64,000 nt of DNA, from positions 399,493,889-399,557,888 of the forward strand of contig NC_081408.1 in assembly GCF_030272615.1 (NCBI RefSeq), read 5' to 3'. The stretch's first letter is position 1; each line of letters starts with the position of its first letter. The DNA is from Cryptomeria japonica. Lineage: Eukaryota; Streptophyta; Pinopsida; Cupressales; Cupressaceae. Under the pieces are notes generated by a model. It did not search any database, was not told the origin of the DNA, and saw only the letters and a list, made by a program, of their open reading frames with translations. Below are positions 47,501 to 58,901 of the stretch, piece by piece. The position numbers were made by a program, and so were the translations under genes.

Positions 47501-48879
47501 CTTTATTACAGACACAGGAAAATCAACAGCTTTATGAATTCTTAGTAGAAGAGTTGTTTCATCCCACCTTTAATTGTCATGATTCCCAAACCATTTGTCA
47601 ACTTATTGGACATGATTCCTCCTGCTATGGCCAAACTTACACATACCTGAAAGATAACATCTTACCTCTAGATTTATTGAAGAACCAAAAGAGAAACTTT
47701 ATTCACCAATCCTCCCATTTTACTCTCATCGCGGATACCCTATTTAAACGAGGTCTTGACGGTACTCTCTTAAGATGTCTCAAACAAGAAGAATCTAAGA
47801 AGGCCTTACATGAAGTCCATAACGACATTTGTGGCACTCATTCAAGTGGTCTTACCCTTTCGAAAAAACTCATACGCTTTGGCTATTATTGGCCGACCAT
47901 GGAATGAGATTCTTTTCAGATAGCTCGAACATGCAAACAATGTCAGATCCATGGGAATTTGATCCATGCACCAGCACAAGAACTTCTTGCTTTAGCAACA
48001 TCTTGGCCTTTTTTCCAATGGGGTCTTGATCTAGTAGGAAAGATAAATCCTTCTTCATCTAATGGTCACAAATTCATCCTTGTAGCTACAGAATATTTTA
48101 CAAAATGGATTGAGGCGGTACCTCTCATCAATAACACAAGAAAACACATTGCTGCATTTATCTTGAATTACATCATCTATCGCTATGGAATACCGATGAC
48201 CATTATCACTAATAATGGGTGACCATTCAAGAATCAGTATGTACAAGAGCTATGCGATAAGTTCAAAATCCAACATAGATTCTCCACACCATACTATCCA
48301 CAAGGAAATGGGCAGGCAGAAGCATCTAACAAAACTATTCTGAAAATCCTCAAATGATAGTGAACGATGCTGGGAAAGATTGGCATATTCAACTGAATCC
48401 TGCTCTATGGACCTACCACACTAGTATCTGCACAGCAACAAGTGCCACACCTTTCTCTCTTGTATATAGATCATAAGCCATATTGCCAATCGAAGTAGAG
48501 ATACCCTCTCTACGTGTGTTACTAAAAGGTCTCATCCCAGATGAAGAACAATGAGTATCTAGACTACAAGAGTTAGAACTGATCCATGAACAAAGACAAA
48601 ATGCCTTTGATCGTCTAAAGTTATATCAACAAAGAATGTGTCGGAGCTATAATCATAAGGTTAAACCATGAGTCTTTCAAGTGGGAGAACTAGTGCTAAA
48701 GGAAAATCCACGCAACCAGGCAGATCGAGAAAAGAAAGGAAAGTTTGAACCAAACTGGTTAGGTCTGCTTGTGGTCACAACGGTATTTGGATTAGGAGCA
48801 TATCAGTTATCAACATAGGATGAAGATCAACTTGATGAACCCATCAATAGCATGCACCTGAAGAAATTCTATGTTTGAA
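47501..48879 (+). pseudogene. Integrase (element E)
   Basis: The zinc-binding part reads VHNDICGTHSSGLTLSKKLI and CKQCQIHGNLIHAPAQEL. The core begins WPFFQWGLDLVGKINPSSSN with the first Asp, continues FTKWIEAVPLINNTRKHIAA and GIPMTIITNNG, where the second catalytic Asp is Asn and the next codon is a stop, and has [16 protein letters not shown] with the Glu. The C-terminal part runs through several stops to TGA near 48877 (LDEPINSMHLKKFYV). Inactive. Confidence 0.88.
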
Positions 48880-50577
48880 AAATCAGAAAAAATAAAAAAT
48901 AGTGAAAAATCAGAAAAAATAAAAAACAGTGAAAAATCAAAATCCAAATTAAAAAAATCAAATATGAGAAAAAGTGCAATAAAAGCAGACGGTGAAAACC
49001 TGACAAACATGCGCTATCTATCGCTGGCTCTTCCATCTATTAGTTCATGCATTCTGTTCGCTTGCATTCATTTTCCATCAGCACTGACCATCCTAAGCAT
49101 TTGTACATACACAGGCATCGCATTTGCTCTCTCACCATGGTTTGGATCATTGGATATATCATAATAACTTTGTTTCTAGGCTTGGGGCAAAATCCTGCAC
49201 TTAGCTGGGGGCAAACTCTGGATCATTTTGAGCTTAACCAAACAAGTAGAACAACAGTTAGACAACTCTTATCAAGCAAAAACTGAGACATATCCAACAT
49301 TGAACACAAGATCAAATTATCAACCATCAAGCTATCACAAAATCAATCTAAGAACAATCACATACTTTACAGTGGATGATATTTTTTTGGATAATGATTT
49401 TAACATGATTGTTCAACTTTTCTATAATTGCTTTTCGCTATCATGATTTCTAAGTGACTCCAGGATGTCTTGGACTAGAGGAACAAGGAAGAAACATGAT
49501 ATTTTTCTTGTCTGCTGTCTGAAAATTAATCATTAATATGTGCAAATTTGTCTCGGGACATGATCACCAAAGAATCATTGAAGACATTTCCGATTTGCAT
49601 ATTGAAATGATTAATATTGCCTGTTTTACACAAGCAACACTCAGGTAATCTCGGTTCAATTATACCTCGATGCTTGTGCTAACTTGCTATGTCAAAATCC
49701 AGGAAAGAAGTTCTCAGGTCATCATGGTTTAATTATACCATCGATGTTTGCACTCACTTCCCACATTTCAAAAAGCTCAATGATGACAAAAATGCAAACT
49801 AATCCAGTGACTAGTCTGGTCATAATTTGCATCTCATTGCATTTTTCATTTACATTTTAGCTTGCATTTCATTCTTGCATGGGATCCTACAAGCTCCTTT
49901 TATCCAAGGTTAAATCTATCACATGAATCTTCAAAGCATCATCACAAGTGTATACACAATTAGAATGATAACTCATATATCTTCAGATATTGTCAACCCA
50001 GCGAAAATCTTATGCTATCTCTCTCAACATAATCAACATCAGCATATCCAAAAAATTCAGCAACTTGATATCAACAAACTGTCAATTCTTTATCTAATCA
50101 AATAAATTCAATCAATCAAACCTAATCGATTCTATCATGTCTTATATAGGATGTATCCTTCCTGAAACCAGACATTCTGAACATGTCTTATATAGGATGA
50201 ATCCTTCCTGAAACCAAACGCTTTGATCATCTTTGTCTTGTACAGGATGAATCCTTCCTGAAACTAGATTAAATCTCGATCTTATCAATCTAATCAATCA
50301 AGATTTATCAATCTTACCAATCTAATCAATAAAGCTAATTGAAGAACTCGCATTTTCATCAAAACACAGTTGTAGAAATCAAATCAAATCTATCGGGATA
50401 CCAATTTCGCAAAAACTCCAAGGATCAATTATCTCAATTAATCTGTCGAGGGGGCATCATCATACCGGGATTTAGCAATCAAGAGTTGGGGCATCCTATC
50501 AAATCAATATTATCATCAAAATGAGATTATTCTTTGAATCAACACGTCATCACACCTCGCTTCAAAGAGGGGCAAAA
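48880..50577 (+). other. 3' region of element E with tandem repeats and polypurine tract
   Basis: No coding blocks. It holds three copies of a roughly 27-bp A-rich repeat near 48880-48950 (gtgaaaaatcagaaaaaata). A two-copy repeat around ggttyaattatacc lies near 49640-49765. Three copies around cttatataggatgaatcc occur at 50135-50268. The polypurine tract aaagaggggcaaaa ends at 50577, next to the 3' LTR. Confidence 0.75.
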
Positions 50578-51623
50578 TGTATACACCTAAAAATGGTTAG
50601 AAGATAATTAATTGAATAAGCAATTATTTAATTAATCTCCCATCCCAATTTAATTGAATTCACTAAGAAATTTGATTAAATTTCCCCTTTCATCTACTTA
50701 TTAATAAATCTAAGGATTTATTTAATAAGTTCATTTCAATAATCCCCTTTAATTAATTAATTCCCCCCATCAAATTCATTTCTTCTAAATCCCCTAATTA
50801 ATTAAAATAAATCAAATTCATGAGTTGTTGAGATTAATTAGCCTTTCCCTATTATTTGAATTTCTAAATTCAAATTCTCCTAACTTTTAACCACCTAACC
50901 TAACCATTCCTAAACCTAACCCATTTCTACCTACCCACATGTCCCCTTTCATCCAACCTCTTCTAGAAGCTTTGTGACACTTGTCACTAAGTGTTCCCTT
51001 TCATCTAACCTCTTCTAGAAGCCTCTTGACACTTGTCACTATAGAGATGACAAATGTTCCCTTTAGTCCAACCCCTTTGCCAACCTCCTCCAATTTAACG
51101 ATTGATATCTTCAAATCAATCTGGACCGTTCATTCCTGCCACATCACCCCTAGCCTTGGGAAATCTTATAAATAGACCTCATTTTGGAGCACAAAGGGTC
51201 CCAATTTCATATCATTTTAAATCCCAATTGATTCATCTCATTTGCATTCAGGCATTGTTACTATAGGCATCTAGCTTCTAGTTTCTCATTTCAAGCATTG
51301 TTATCATGTTCAAATCCTAGCTTAATTGCATCTTCATTCTAGCTTATTTTCTAAAATAACCATGAAATCATGTAGCTTAATCATGCTATCATTGCTAGAT
51401 CATGCATCTTAATCATTTAAATCCTCCATTTAAGTGTAGTCAAGTCACTAGAGTTTGCATACCAAGATCTGAGAACAAAATTCATACTCGCATTTACTGG
51501 GAGGCGATAGATCGCTTAGCTATGGTTTTGTCTTTCTTTGATTTAATTCACTAACCATTGCTTGTAATGATCTATTGAGTGTTTTGTGTTTGCAAGAACA
51601 GGTACACTTCATAGAGCACAACA
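50578..51623 (+). repeat. Element E 3' LTR
   Basis: 1046 bp, TGTATACACC to GCACAACA, nearly identical to 35909-36954 with more differences in the first 130 bp. It is followed by caatc at 51624-51628. Confidence 0.92.
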
Positions 51624-51861
51624 CAATCTTTAAAGATAACACGACAAGAATGACATAAGAACAATCTCACCATAAAATACAGTGAATCCAACACAAAGAT
51701 TGGCAAACAACTCAATTTATTCAGTTTTCACTTGAAAGCACAAAGTCTTAGAAAGCTCTACAATAAGTTAGAGTTTTGATGCATTAGCCAAAACATGATT
51801 ATTTGCAAATACGTCTCTCCTTTATATAGAGAAGAGCCTTGAGAAAATCTAGGGATCCTAC
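51624..51861 (-). repeat. D LTR, second piece (right duplicate)
   Basis: Same as 36955-37192. It ends at cctac (51857-51861), the left target duplication of element F. Confidence 0.87.
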
Positions 51862-52905
51862 TGTGCGATGAAAATGGTGTGTGCAAATACTAAGGAATAA
51901 AAAGCAAGCTAATTAATCAAGCAAACACCATACATCTTACACCTCAAGATTAGAATGGTAAAACTAAAATGAAGAACAAAATGATAAACAATGCAAACCA
52001 TAATTCTTGCTTTAATTTGATTATTCCGTGATTGGATGTGTGCTCATGACGTAGCTTCGGATGCTCGATTTTGCTCCATGATGTTGATGCAAAATGATGA
52101 ATGATGAGTGATAAAAGATGAAGTGTGAGTTGAGTGATGATACGGTTGAGTGAAAAGTGGATATGAGAGAGGTTTGGTCTAAAAAAGGAGGGATTAAATA
52201 GGCAAGATGAGGAAGGGAAGGGGATGTGAAGAGGAGACACTTGTCCTCCAAAAAAGGACAAGTGGTTCAACTAGATTGAAAAGGAATGATAGGTGTCCAT
52301 GAGGACACATGTCTATTTTGGGCAAAGCCACCCAAACATAGGAAGAGTAACATGTGTCCTTAAGGACACATGTCTATTTTGGAAAAGGCCACCCAAAATA
52401 GGATTTTTTTCCCAAAATTAGGAATTGATTAGGATGTGCACACATGTGTGGGAGGGTTAGAAGGGATAGGATAAGGTTAGTTGGAGGAATGACTAGGCTA
52501 GGGAAGTGGGTTGGAAGGATAGGGTTGGTTAGGATAGGATTGGAAGGAGGTTAGGGAGAAAATTTAGGAGCCATGTGCTCAAATAGAAATTTGAACCAAA
52601 TTAATTAATTAAATTAATTAATCCATGGGCTTGGAAAGGGGATATTTAATTAATTAAAGTAAATAATCAAAATAGGGGGGTGGGAGAACAAGGATAATTA
52701 ATTAATTAGATTAATTAATTAGGAGGATAGGATTGGGGGATTAATTAATTAGAAATTAATTAATAGGATAGGATCAAAGGGGGATTAATTAATTAGAAAG
52801 AAATTAATTAATAGGAATGGGCTAATTAATTAAGATATTTAATTAATTAAATGTCTAAGAGAAATAACTTTGGTTAATTGATTAACCAAAATTTAAGTGT
52901 CTACA
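51862..52905 (-). repeat. Element F 3' LTR
   Basis: Rich in ttaattaatta blocks, with the 22-bp palindrome core around cctTAAgg near 52355. Adjacent 52906-52919 is the polypurine tract on the minus strand. Confidence 0.88.
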
Positions 52906-52919
52906 TTTTGCCCTTCTTC

Positions 52920-54200
52920 ATGGTGGTGCTAGAATAGTGTCGATGTGAAGACAATAAGACACTTGCGAGAGAAGAAAAAGAAAGGGGGAGCGAGAAAATG
53001 GCCCAGGCGGACGAAGGAATGGGTAGGGATGCCCCCTCGAGAGGGTGCATGGGGAGAAAAGGAACCGGGTGACGTCTCAAAAGAAATATTGCCCCAATGG
53101 ACATGATAGAAGTAAAGAAGCAAAATGGGAAGAGGAGAGAATGTAAATGCAAATTGATGATATGGATGAAATGATCATGGAGCGCAAGTACCCGTGAAAT
53201 AGGATGACATGTATGGAGCACTTATTTTGATTTAGCGATGTCTGTGAGTCAACAAGGTATAAGGAACTAGGGTGGAATTTAACAACCAATGCATGGAATG
53301 ACACATTTAAACAGACACACAGGCTAATCTAGCACCACACAGAGTTATAGATACCCTACAGGCAACGGTACTAGAAAACCCCAAGTAGAAGATATGCCCC
53401 AATGTAACATGAGATAATAGAGACCTCATGAGGGTACAACAAGGAGCACATCCAAAAGACACGCCAAGCAAAAAACCAAAATAAACAAGATCACATCGTG
53501 AGCCTTGTTATTCCTAGTGCACCATGATATAAAAGATCGTGGTGACCAAGAGGAAACTGAGCCCTTAGGAGCTTAAAAAGATAAACAAAGATAAAAAGAA
53601 TCAAAGCCAACATGAGGGCCTCAAATACCTTTTGCCAAAAGGATGATTGATTCGATGAGGATTTGATTATGTCTGAATTGAGGAAGGATACATCCTGCAC
53701 AGACAGATGATGGGTGTTGGTGAGAAGGATACATCTCAGAACAACACCATGATAAAAGATTGATGATGGTATGACAAAAGGTATCTGATATGATCACAAT
53801 GACAAATATGCTCAAAGATGATTATTGAAGAACCAAGTGATAAGATATGATCTCGAAGGACGGGACTGACATACGCCTATGTACAACAACACCTATATAC
53901 TAAAAAGGGACCAAAAAGAAGGAAAAGGGGACGAAGGACACTAGATTGTGTGGGGGGAAGCCTAGGGCGAGATACCAAGGAGGAGAGATGAAAGAGGTGA
54001 TGGAATGATAGGATGGGAGGAATGAAGATAGGTGAAAAGGATTCAGAACTGGAAGCATTGTGGATGTGGCTGCGAGATGAAAGGATGAGGGACAAAGGGG
54101 CATAGGTAGATGAGGATTGGGAGAGGAACCAATTATGGATGAAGGGAAGGTGGAATGTGGAGATAAGGATAGGTGGATAGATTAGGTTATGGATGAAGAG
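52920..54200 (-). other. Element F interior, part shared with the left duplicate
   Basis: Mostly AG-rich with no coding block that I recognise. Up to 54032 it matches 38266-39380 closely; beyond that it is unique to this copy. Confidence 0.55.
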
Positions 54201-54214
54201 ATGGAAGAACTGGG

Positions 54215-54550
54215 AGGTAAGGATTGGTGGATGGAAAGATGAGAGGTTCTACAATTGGGATAGCTGGAGTGGATGGAAGGAGGAGATGTTCTTCAGCTGG
54301 TGGAGATGGAGTGGATGGAAGGACGAGAGGTTCTTAAACTGGGAGAGATGGAGTGGATGAAAGGATGGGAGATTCATCAACTGGGAGAGATGGAGTGGAT
54401 GGAAAGATGAGAGCTTCTTTAGCTAGGGGAAATGGAGTGGATGGAATGATGAGAGGTTCTTCAACTGGGAGAGATGGAGTAGATGGAAGGATGGGAGGTT
54501 CTTCAGCTAGGGTAGGTTGCCTGGATGGAAGGATGAGAGGTTCCTTGGAT
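54215..54550 (-). repeat. 42-bp tandem repeat, about eight units
   Basis: gatggagtggatggaagg recurs at 54305, 54347, 54389, 54431 and 54473, exactly 42 bp apart, with weaker units on both sides. The 14-codon period keeps a reading frame on the minus strand (PVEEPLILPSTPSL). Confidence 0.92.
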
Positions 54551-55081
54551 TGAGTTTTAATGACTGTAGAAGTAGGTGATGGGGATTGTGAGGGAAGAAA
54601 ATAAATGGATGAAAAGTCTTTAATGATGATAGGAAGTGGGAGAGGAATGGTAGATGTGGGAGTTGGAAGGAAGCTGGTGGATTGAGATAAGATGCGTTGG
54701 ATGGTGGACTAAGATACAAGGAAGTGGGCGGTGGAATATTGTGGTGAGATGAAGGATTGTGACTAGTGCCATGTGCTTGTTTATTAATGTTCATCACAAC
54801 AATGTGTGAAGGTGGTGCCTGTAGATAACTGAATTGTGGTTTTAAAACAACAGGTTGTGATGTTACTTGAGATCGATATTGTGGAGCACTGACCACTTGT
54901 GGCACTGATTGGACGAGTGGGGGCACGGATGATAATGGCATTGTGTAATTCATGCCCCCATTCACATCTTGTGTGACAAATGATGGCAGATTAGGATTAG
55001 ATGAAGGATTGAGATAGGATCAAAGATTAGAATTGGATGGAGAAGTGAGATAAGATTGCGATGCGACTTGGAGATATGTCT

Positions 55082-55290
55082 CATCGGGTTGATCAACCAA
55101 CCCTCGTCATCATCGACATAGGGTGAAGTGGAAGAAAATGAGGGATGACCATACTCATCATAGTAGGATTGAGACATGACTTGGACATTTGTTTCATCAG
55201 GTTGATCAACCATACCCTCCTCATCATCGACATAGGGTTAGGTGGAAGAAAATGAAGGACAACCAAACTCATCATCATAAAAGTGCAACA
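55082..55290 (-). repeat. 113-114-bp tandem duplication in the F gag remnant
   Basis: catcgggttgatcaacca at 55082 recurs at 55195, followed by matching sequence including tcatcatcgacataggg. One copy lacks a base, which shifts the frame. Confidence 0.85.
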
Positions 55291-57190
55291 TGATGATTAG
55301 TTGATGAGTTGGAGAGATGAAAGTTGAGAATGGACGATATGCCAAAGCTCATAATAGGATGAATGACATACTCAGACTAGGATGGCGACTGACTCTAATG
55401 AATCTGGAAAGAGGATAAGGTTTGATGTTTGATTTTGGATGGTTGATGTTCGGATTGATAACCTAGGAAGAAGGCAATGATGACGCAAATTGGGAGACAA
55501 GAGGTGATAATGGACGATAGTGATGACATAAGAACCAAGATGATGATAACTAAGGTGTCGACTACCAACTGAGATGATAACAATGACCATGCAAGTTGAG
55601 ACCCTAGTGGACAATAACAATGACATAAGGGAGAACCCAAACTGGAATGCAAAAACAAAGAGCCAAAGATATCTATCGAGAGTGAACTAACGAGCCAAGG
55701 ACAACACTATGCTAGCGTAGGAACGTCTAAGACTCAGAATATGCAAGGATAGATACCAACTACTGAAAACTCAAGAGATTTCTAACATGATATGGACAAC
55801 ACTTCAGCAACGTGACAACTTCTAAGACCAAGATCATCGAGATAACTAACAGCTAGAAAATCAAGCAGTTTCTAAGGTAATGCGGACAATACAACAACGT
55901 AATGGCGTCTAAGAAAAAGTTCATGAAAGATAGGTGAGATTGACAACAAACCCGCCAAATTAAAGAGCAAACCCGCGAGTTTTCAAAGCAAACCAGTGAG
56001 AGTTTAAATGATAGTGACTATGCTAAGTATGTCAATCTAGCTCAAGACAAAGACATTCCCGCTATACCAGGAAACGAACCTGCTGTAGGACAACAACAAC
56101 TAGGACTGTGTGAAATGTGATGTATCTGATGACTAATACTGATTTTGGCAAAAGGTCATTGTGACACAAACACAACAAGCACATACGAATTATAGAATGC
56201 AATAAAACAGTCAAGCACTTCCTAGGATAGTCAAATGGCAATACTTGTTGAATCCCCTAGCCTAGAATACCACATCCAACTGGATAGATAGAAGCATGGC
56301 AGCATTGGCTCCACCCTCGACACACACTTCTCGAGCATGCCAAGCTTCAAATTTCTAAATTATCGAAGATATCAAGAAAGTTTCTATCTAAAATTGGGTG
56401 GTACATGAGGGGTGTCTTCGACATGCACACATCACAATGCCTGAGTCAACAAGTAGAAAGATTGGGACCACTATAACAATGGTTCGTAGTAATTTTCTGA
56501 CGGGTCCAGTCCAACAATAGATTCTCGAAGCAATCTACTTAAGACTTTTATTGAGCTTCTCGATGCAGAGAAGGCCTCCACATATGACGAATGCACTCAA
56601 CACTTCAGCCGTTTGACCAAGTATTTTTATAGTGGCTCGAAAAACACCGCTAGAGGTCGCGCTAGGAGAGATGCTATCCTTAACATGCGCCTATTTTGAA
56701 ACACTCCCTTGAGGTGATGAGGCCTCCAAGAGGTGATATGATACTAAAAAGAAAAATGAGTGTCGCTAAGACTTTTCTCTTGCACCTAAGACCACGAGAG
56801 CAAGGGGAGAGTATAGTGTGTGTTAGCAGTAAGACCACTCTACATGCGCACAAGTGTGCCAATCACGAAAGGCATGGGGTTCATTTCCTTTCATAAAATT
56901 GAAGTGTGCCTAATTACTCAAAAGACACAACATGGTCATTTCCTTAGTTGAATTGAACAGTGCCTAATTACCCATAAGACACAAGATGCGAAGAGTGAAA
57001 TGCGATAAAGGAAATATGTTTTCACGAAACCCCTCTTTAGTGGTCGCGCAACCAATTGTTAATGTTTTAAAAGCATGGGGTCTTCTTATCACTCAATTTG
57101 TTGCACAAACATTAGCAAAATATCATCCAAAGACACACAAGTTAGTAGATTAGTCCGAAAATAACATTCTAGAAAATCATATAAATGATA
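55291..57190 (-). other. Element F leader, upstream part
   Basis: No coding blocks recognised. It contains scattered caaacccgc words near 55950-55990 and a two-copy repeat around gtgcctaattac near 56900-56990. Confidence 0.5.
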
Positions 57191-57214
57191 ATCAGCAAAC
57201 CCGCTATTTCACAG

Positions 57215-57350
57215 TTCAAACTTGCTGTTTCAGGTTGGGTTCTTGTTGTTTCTTGTGTTCCCATTGTTTCAGGGTGCGTTCCTACTGTTTCAGGGCACAT
57301 TCCTGTTGTTTCATGGCACGTTCCTGCTGTTTCGGTGTGCAAACTTGCAA
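57215..57350 (-). repeat. First 21-bp array around GTTTCAGGGCRCRTTCC (F leader)
   Basis: GTTTC cores start at 57227, 57248, 57266, 57287, 57308 and 57329: four steps of 21 bp and one of 18. Both strands read open here as seven-residue repeats, but nothing suggests a protein. Confidence 0.9.
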
Positions 57351-57449
57351 AATTTAAATCATCCAAAAACACACAAATTAGCAGATTAGTCTGAAAAATA
57401 ACATTCTAGAAAATTATGTAAATGATAATGAGCGAACCCACTAATTCAC

Positions 57450-57700
57450 TGTGCAAACCCATTGTTTCAGGGCACGTTCCCGTTGTTTCAAGGCACATTC
57501 CCGTTGTTTCAGGGCGCATTCCCGTTGTTTTAGGGTGCATTCCCGCTGCTATGCAGAAAAATGCCAAAAACCATTTACAAATTCTTGGAACTTAAAATAG
57601 AAATTTATACCTTCCATATAGGAATGATAATGCGTTCCCGTTGGATTAGGTAGCGTTTCTATTGTTTCAGTTTGCATTCCCGTTGCTTTAGGACACGTTC
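57450..57700 (-). repeat. Second and third 21-bp arrays (F leader)
   Basis: The same unit starts at 57464, 57485, 57506, 57527 and 57548 (21-bp steps), and again near 57643, 57664 and 57685. The two groups are separated by about 80 bp. Confidence 0.9.
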
Positions 57701-57835
57701 TCATATTTTTGTGAAATCTTGGGATTGATAAAATAGACTTCCATCATGGCAGAAATCCACGTATAGTTCCAAATTGTTTCCTACAAGTGCTCAAAATCTA
57801 TCAAAAAATACACTCAAACAACAAAAAAATTTAGA

Positions 57836-57874
57836 ATGACCCGTGAAGTGGGTTCCACCTGGCGTGTCAGAAAA
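57836..57874 (-). other. Probable primer-binding region of element F
   Basis: On the minus strand, directly after the 5' LTR, the sequence reads ttttctgacacgccaggtgg and then aacccacttcacgg. Position and the gccaggtggaaccc type are right for a PBS, but I cannot name the tRNA. Confidence 0.45.
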
Positions 57875-58833
57875 TGTGCGATGAAAAATGTGTGCGTGAA
57901 TACTAAGGACTAAAAAACAAGCTAATTAATCAAGCAAACACCATACATCATACACCTCAAGATTAGAATGGTAAAACTAAAACGAAGAACAAAATGATAA
58001 AGAATGCAACCATAATTCCTGCTTTAATTTGATTATTCTGCGATTGGATGTGTGCTCATGACGTAGATTCGAATGCTAGATATTGCTCCATGAAGTTGAT
58101 GCAAAATGATGAATGATGAGTGATAAAAGATGAAGTGTGAGTTGAGTGATAATTTTGGCAAACTGACGATATAGTTGAGTGAAAAGTGGATCCGAGAGAG
58201 GTTTGGTCTAAAAAGGGAGGGATTAAATAGGCAAGATGAGGAAGGGAAGGGGAGGTGAAGAGGAGACACTTGTCCTCCAAAAAAGGACAAGTGGCTCGAC
58301 TAGATGGAAAAGGAATGACATGTGTCCTCATGGACACATGTCTATTTTGGGAAAAGTCATCCAAACATAGGAAGAGTGGCATGTGTCCTTAAGGACACAT
58401 GTCCATTTTGGAAAATGCCACCCAAAATAGGATATTTTCCCCAAAATTAGGAATTGTTTAGAATGTGCACACATGTGTGGGAGGTTAGAAGGGATAGGAT
58501 AAGGTTAGTTGGAGGAATGACTAGGCTAGGGAAGTGGGTTGGAAGGATAGGGTTGGTTAAGATAGGATTGGAAGGAGGTTAGAGAGAAAAGTTAGGAGCC
58601 ATATTTAATTTATTAAAGTAATTAATCAAAAGGGGGCGGGGGAAGAAGGATAATTAATTAATTAGGAGGATAGGATTGGGGGATTAATTAATTAATAGGA
58701 TAGGATCAAAGGGGGATTAATTAATTAGAAAATAATTAATAGGAATGGGCTAATTAATTAAGATATTTAATTAATTAAATGGGTAAGGGAAATAAATTTG
58801 ATTAAATTGATTAACCAGATTTAAGTGTCTACA
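57875..58833 (-). repeat. Element F 5' LTR
   Basis: 959 bp matching 51862-52905 with deletions around 58600-58690. It ends GTCTACA followed by cctac. Confidence 0.9.
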
Positions 58834-58901
58834 CCTACAACTACTTTGACTTATTCAAAGTGCAATCCAATTTGGTTTAGGACTTGTACTTTCTTTACAT
58901 G
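58834..58901 (-). repeat. D LTR, third piece
   Basis: ctactttgacttattcaaag onward matches 20990-21053 and is cut at acatg (58897-58901) by element J. The remainder of this LTR should lie beyond the window. Confidence 0.85.

Larger units (their letters stand above)
39381..51623 (+). mobile_element. Element E: Tat-type Ty3/gypsy retrotransposon with truncated 5' LTR
   Basis: The last 65 bp of a 5' LTR (39381-39445) lead to a PBS, a 2.1-kb leader, gag, protease, a long linker, RT, RNase H, a second RNase H, integrase, a 1.7-kb 3' region, a PPT and a full 3' LTR (50578-51623). After the 3' LTR comes caatc (51624-51628), matching the left duplication at 35904. The second RNase H after the first, and a TGGCGCC-type PBS, fit the plant Tat lineage. 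Stops and frameshifts break gag-pol, so it is probably inactive. Confidence 0.9.
54201..55290 (-). pseudogene. Gag-like Pro/Ser-rich remnant (element F)
   Basis: Minus-strand pieces read MVDQPDETNVQVMSQSYYDE, GHPSFSSTSPYVDDDEG, GGMNYTMPLSSVPPLVQSVP and QPVVLKPQFSYLQAPPSH, followed by a 14-residue repeat of the type PVEEPLILPSTPSL. This looks like the low-complexity part of a gypsy Gag with frameshifts. No capsid core or zinc knuckle is visible. Function beyond a structural role cannot be inferred. Confidence 0.55.
51862..58833 (-). mobile_element. Element F: pol-less gypsy-type LTR element, minus strand
   Basis: LTRs at 51862-52905 and 57875-58833 run TGTGCGATG to GTCTACA, flanked by cctac at 51857-51861 and 58834-58838. 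On the minus strand a PPT (gaagaagggcaaaa) precedes the left LTR, so the right LTR is the 5' one. The right LTR lacks about 90 bp relative to the left one. The 5-kb interior has a Pro-rich gag-like remnant near 54200-55280 and leader repeats, but no protease, RT or integrase motif. It depended on another element to move. Confidence 0.87.
20132..58901 (-). mobile_element. Element D: decayed minus-strand Tat-like gypsy element filled with later insertions
   Basis: A 1.0-kb LTR at 20132-21151 is matched by an LTR copy beginning 35298, itself split by E, F and J (pieces 35298-35908, 36955-37192, 51624-51861, 58834-58901). Read on the minus strand the interior gives a gag tail, protease, a second (Tat-type) RNase H, reverse transcriptase, RNase H and a long accessory ORF that ends just before the left LTR. 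No integrase is seen. L, G, H and I interrupt the interior, each with a clean 5-bp duplication. Caution: gag-like coding runs right up to the edge of the LTR copy at 35298 with no PBS, so either the leader and gag start were lost or the right LTR belongs to a separate insertion. Confidence 0.7.

Noticed and set aside
54353-54553. Plus-strand ORF in the 42-bp repeat
   Set aside because: It is the shadow of a minus-strand gag repeat; a 42-bp period keeps several frames open.
55372-55658. Minus-strand ORFs in the F leader
   Set aside because: Overlapping frames of repetitive sequence with no conserved block and no link to the gag remnant.
57215-57700. CRISPR-like or coding interpretation of the F 21-bp arrays
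   Set aside because: No spacers. Both strands read open only because 21 is a multiple of three and the unit lacks stops in some frames; there is no start context or homologous protein.
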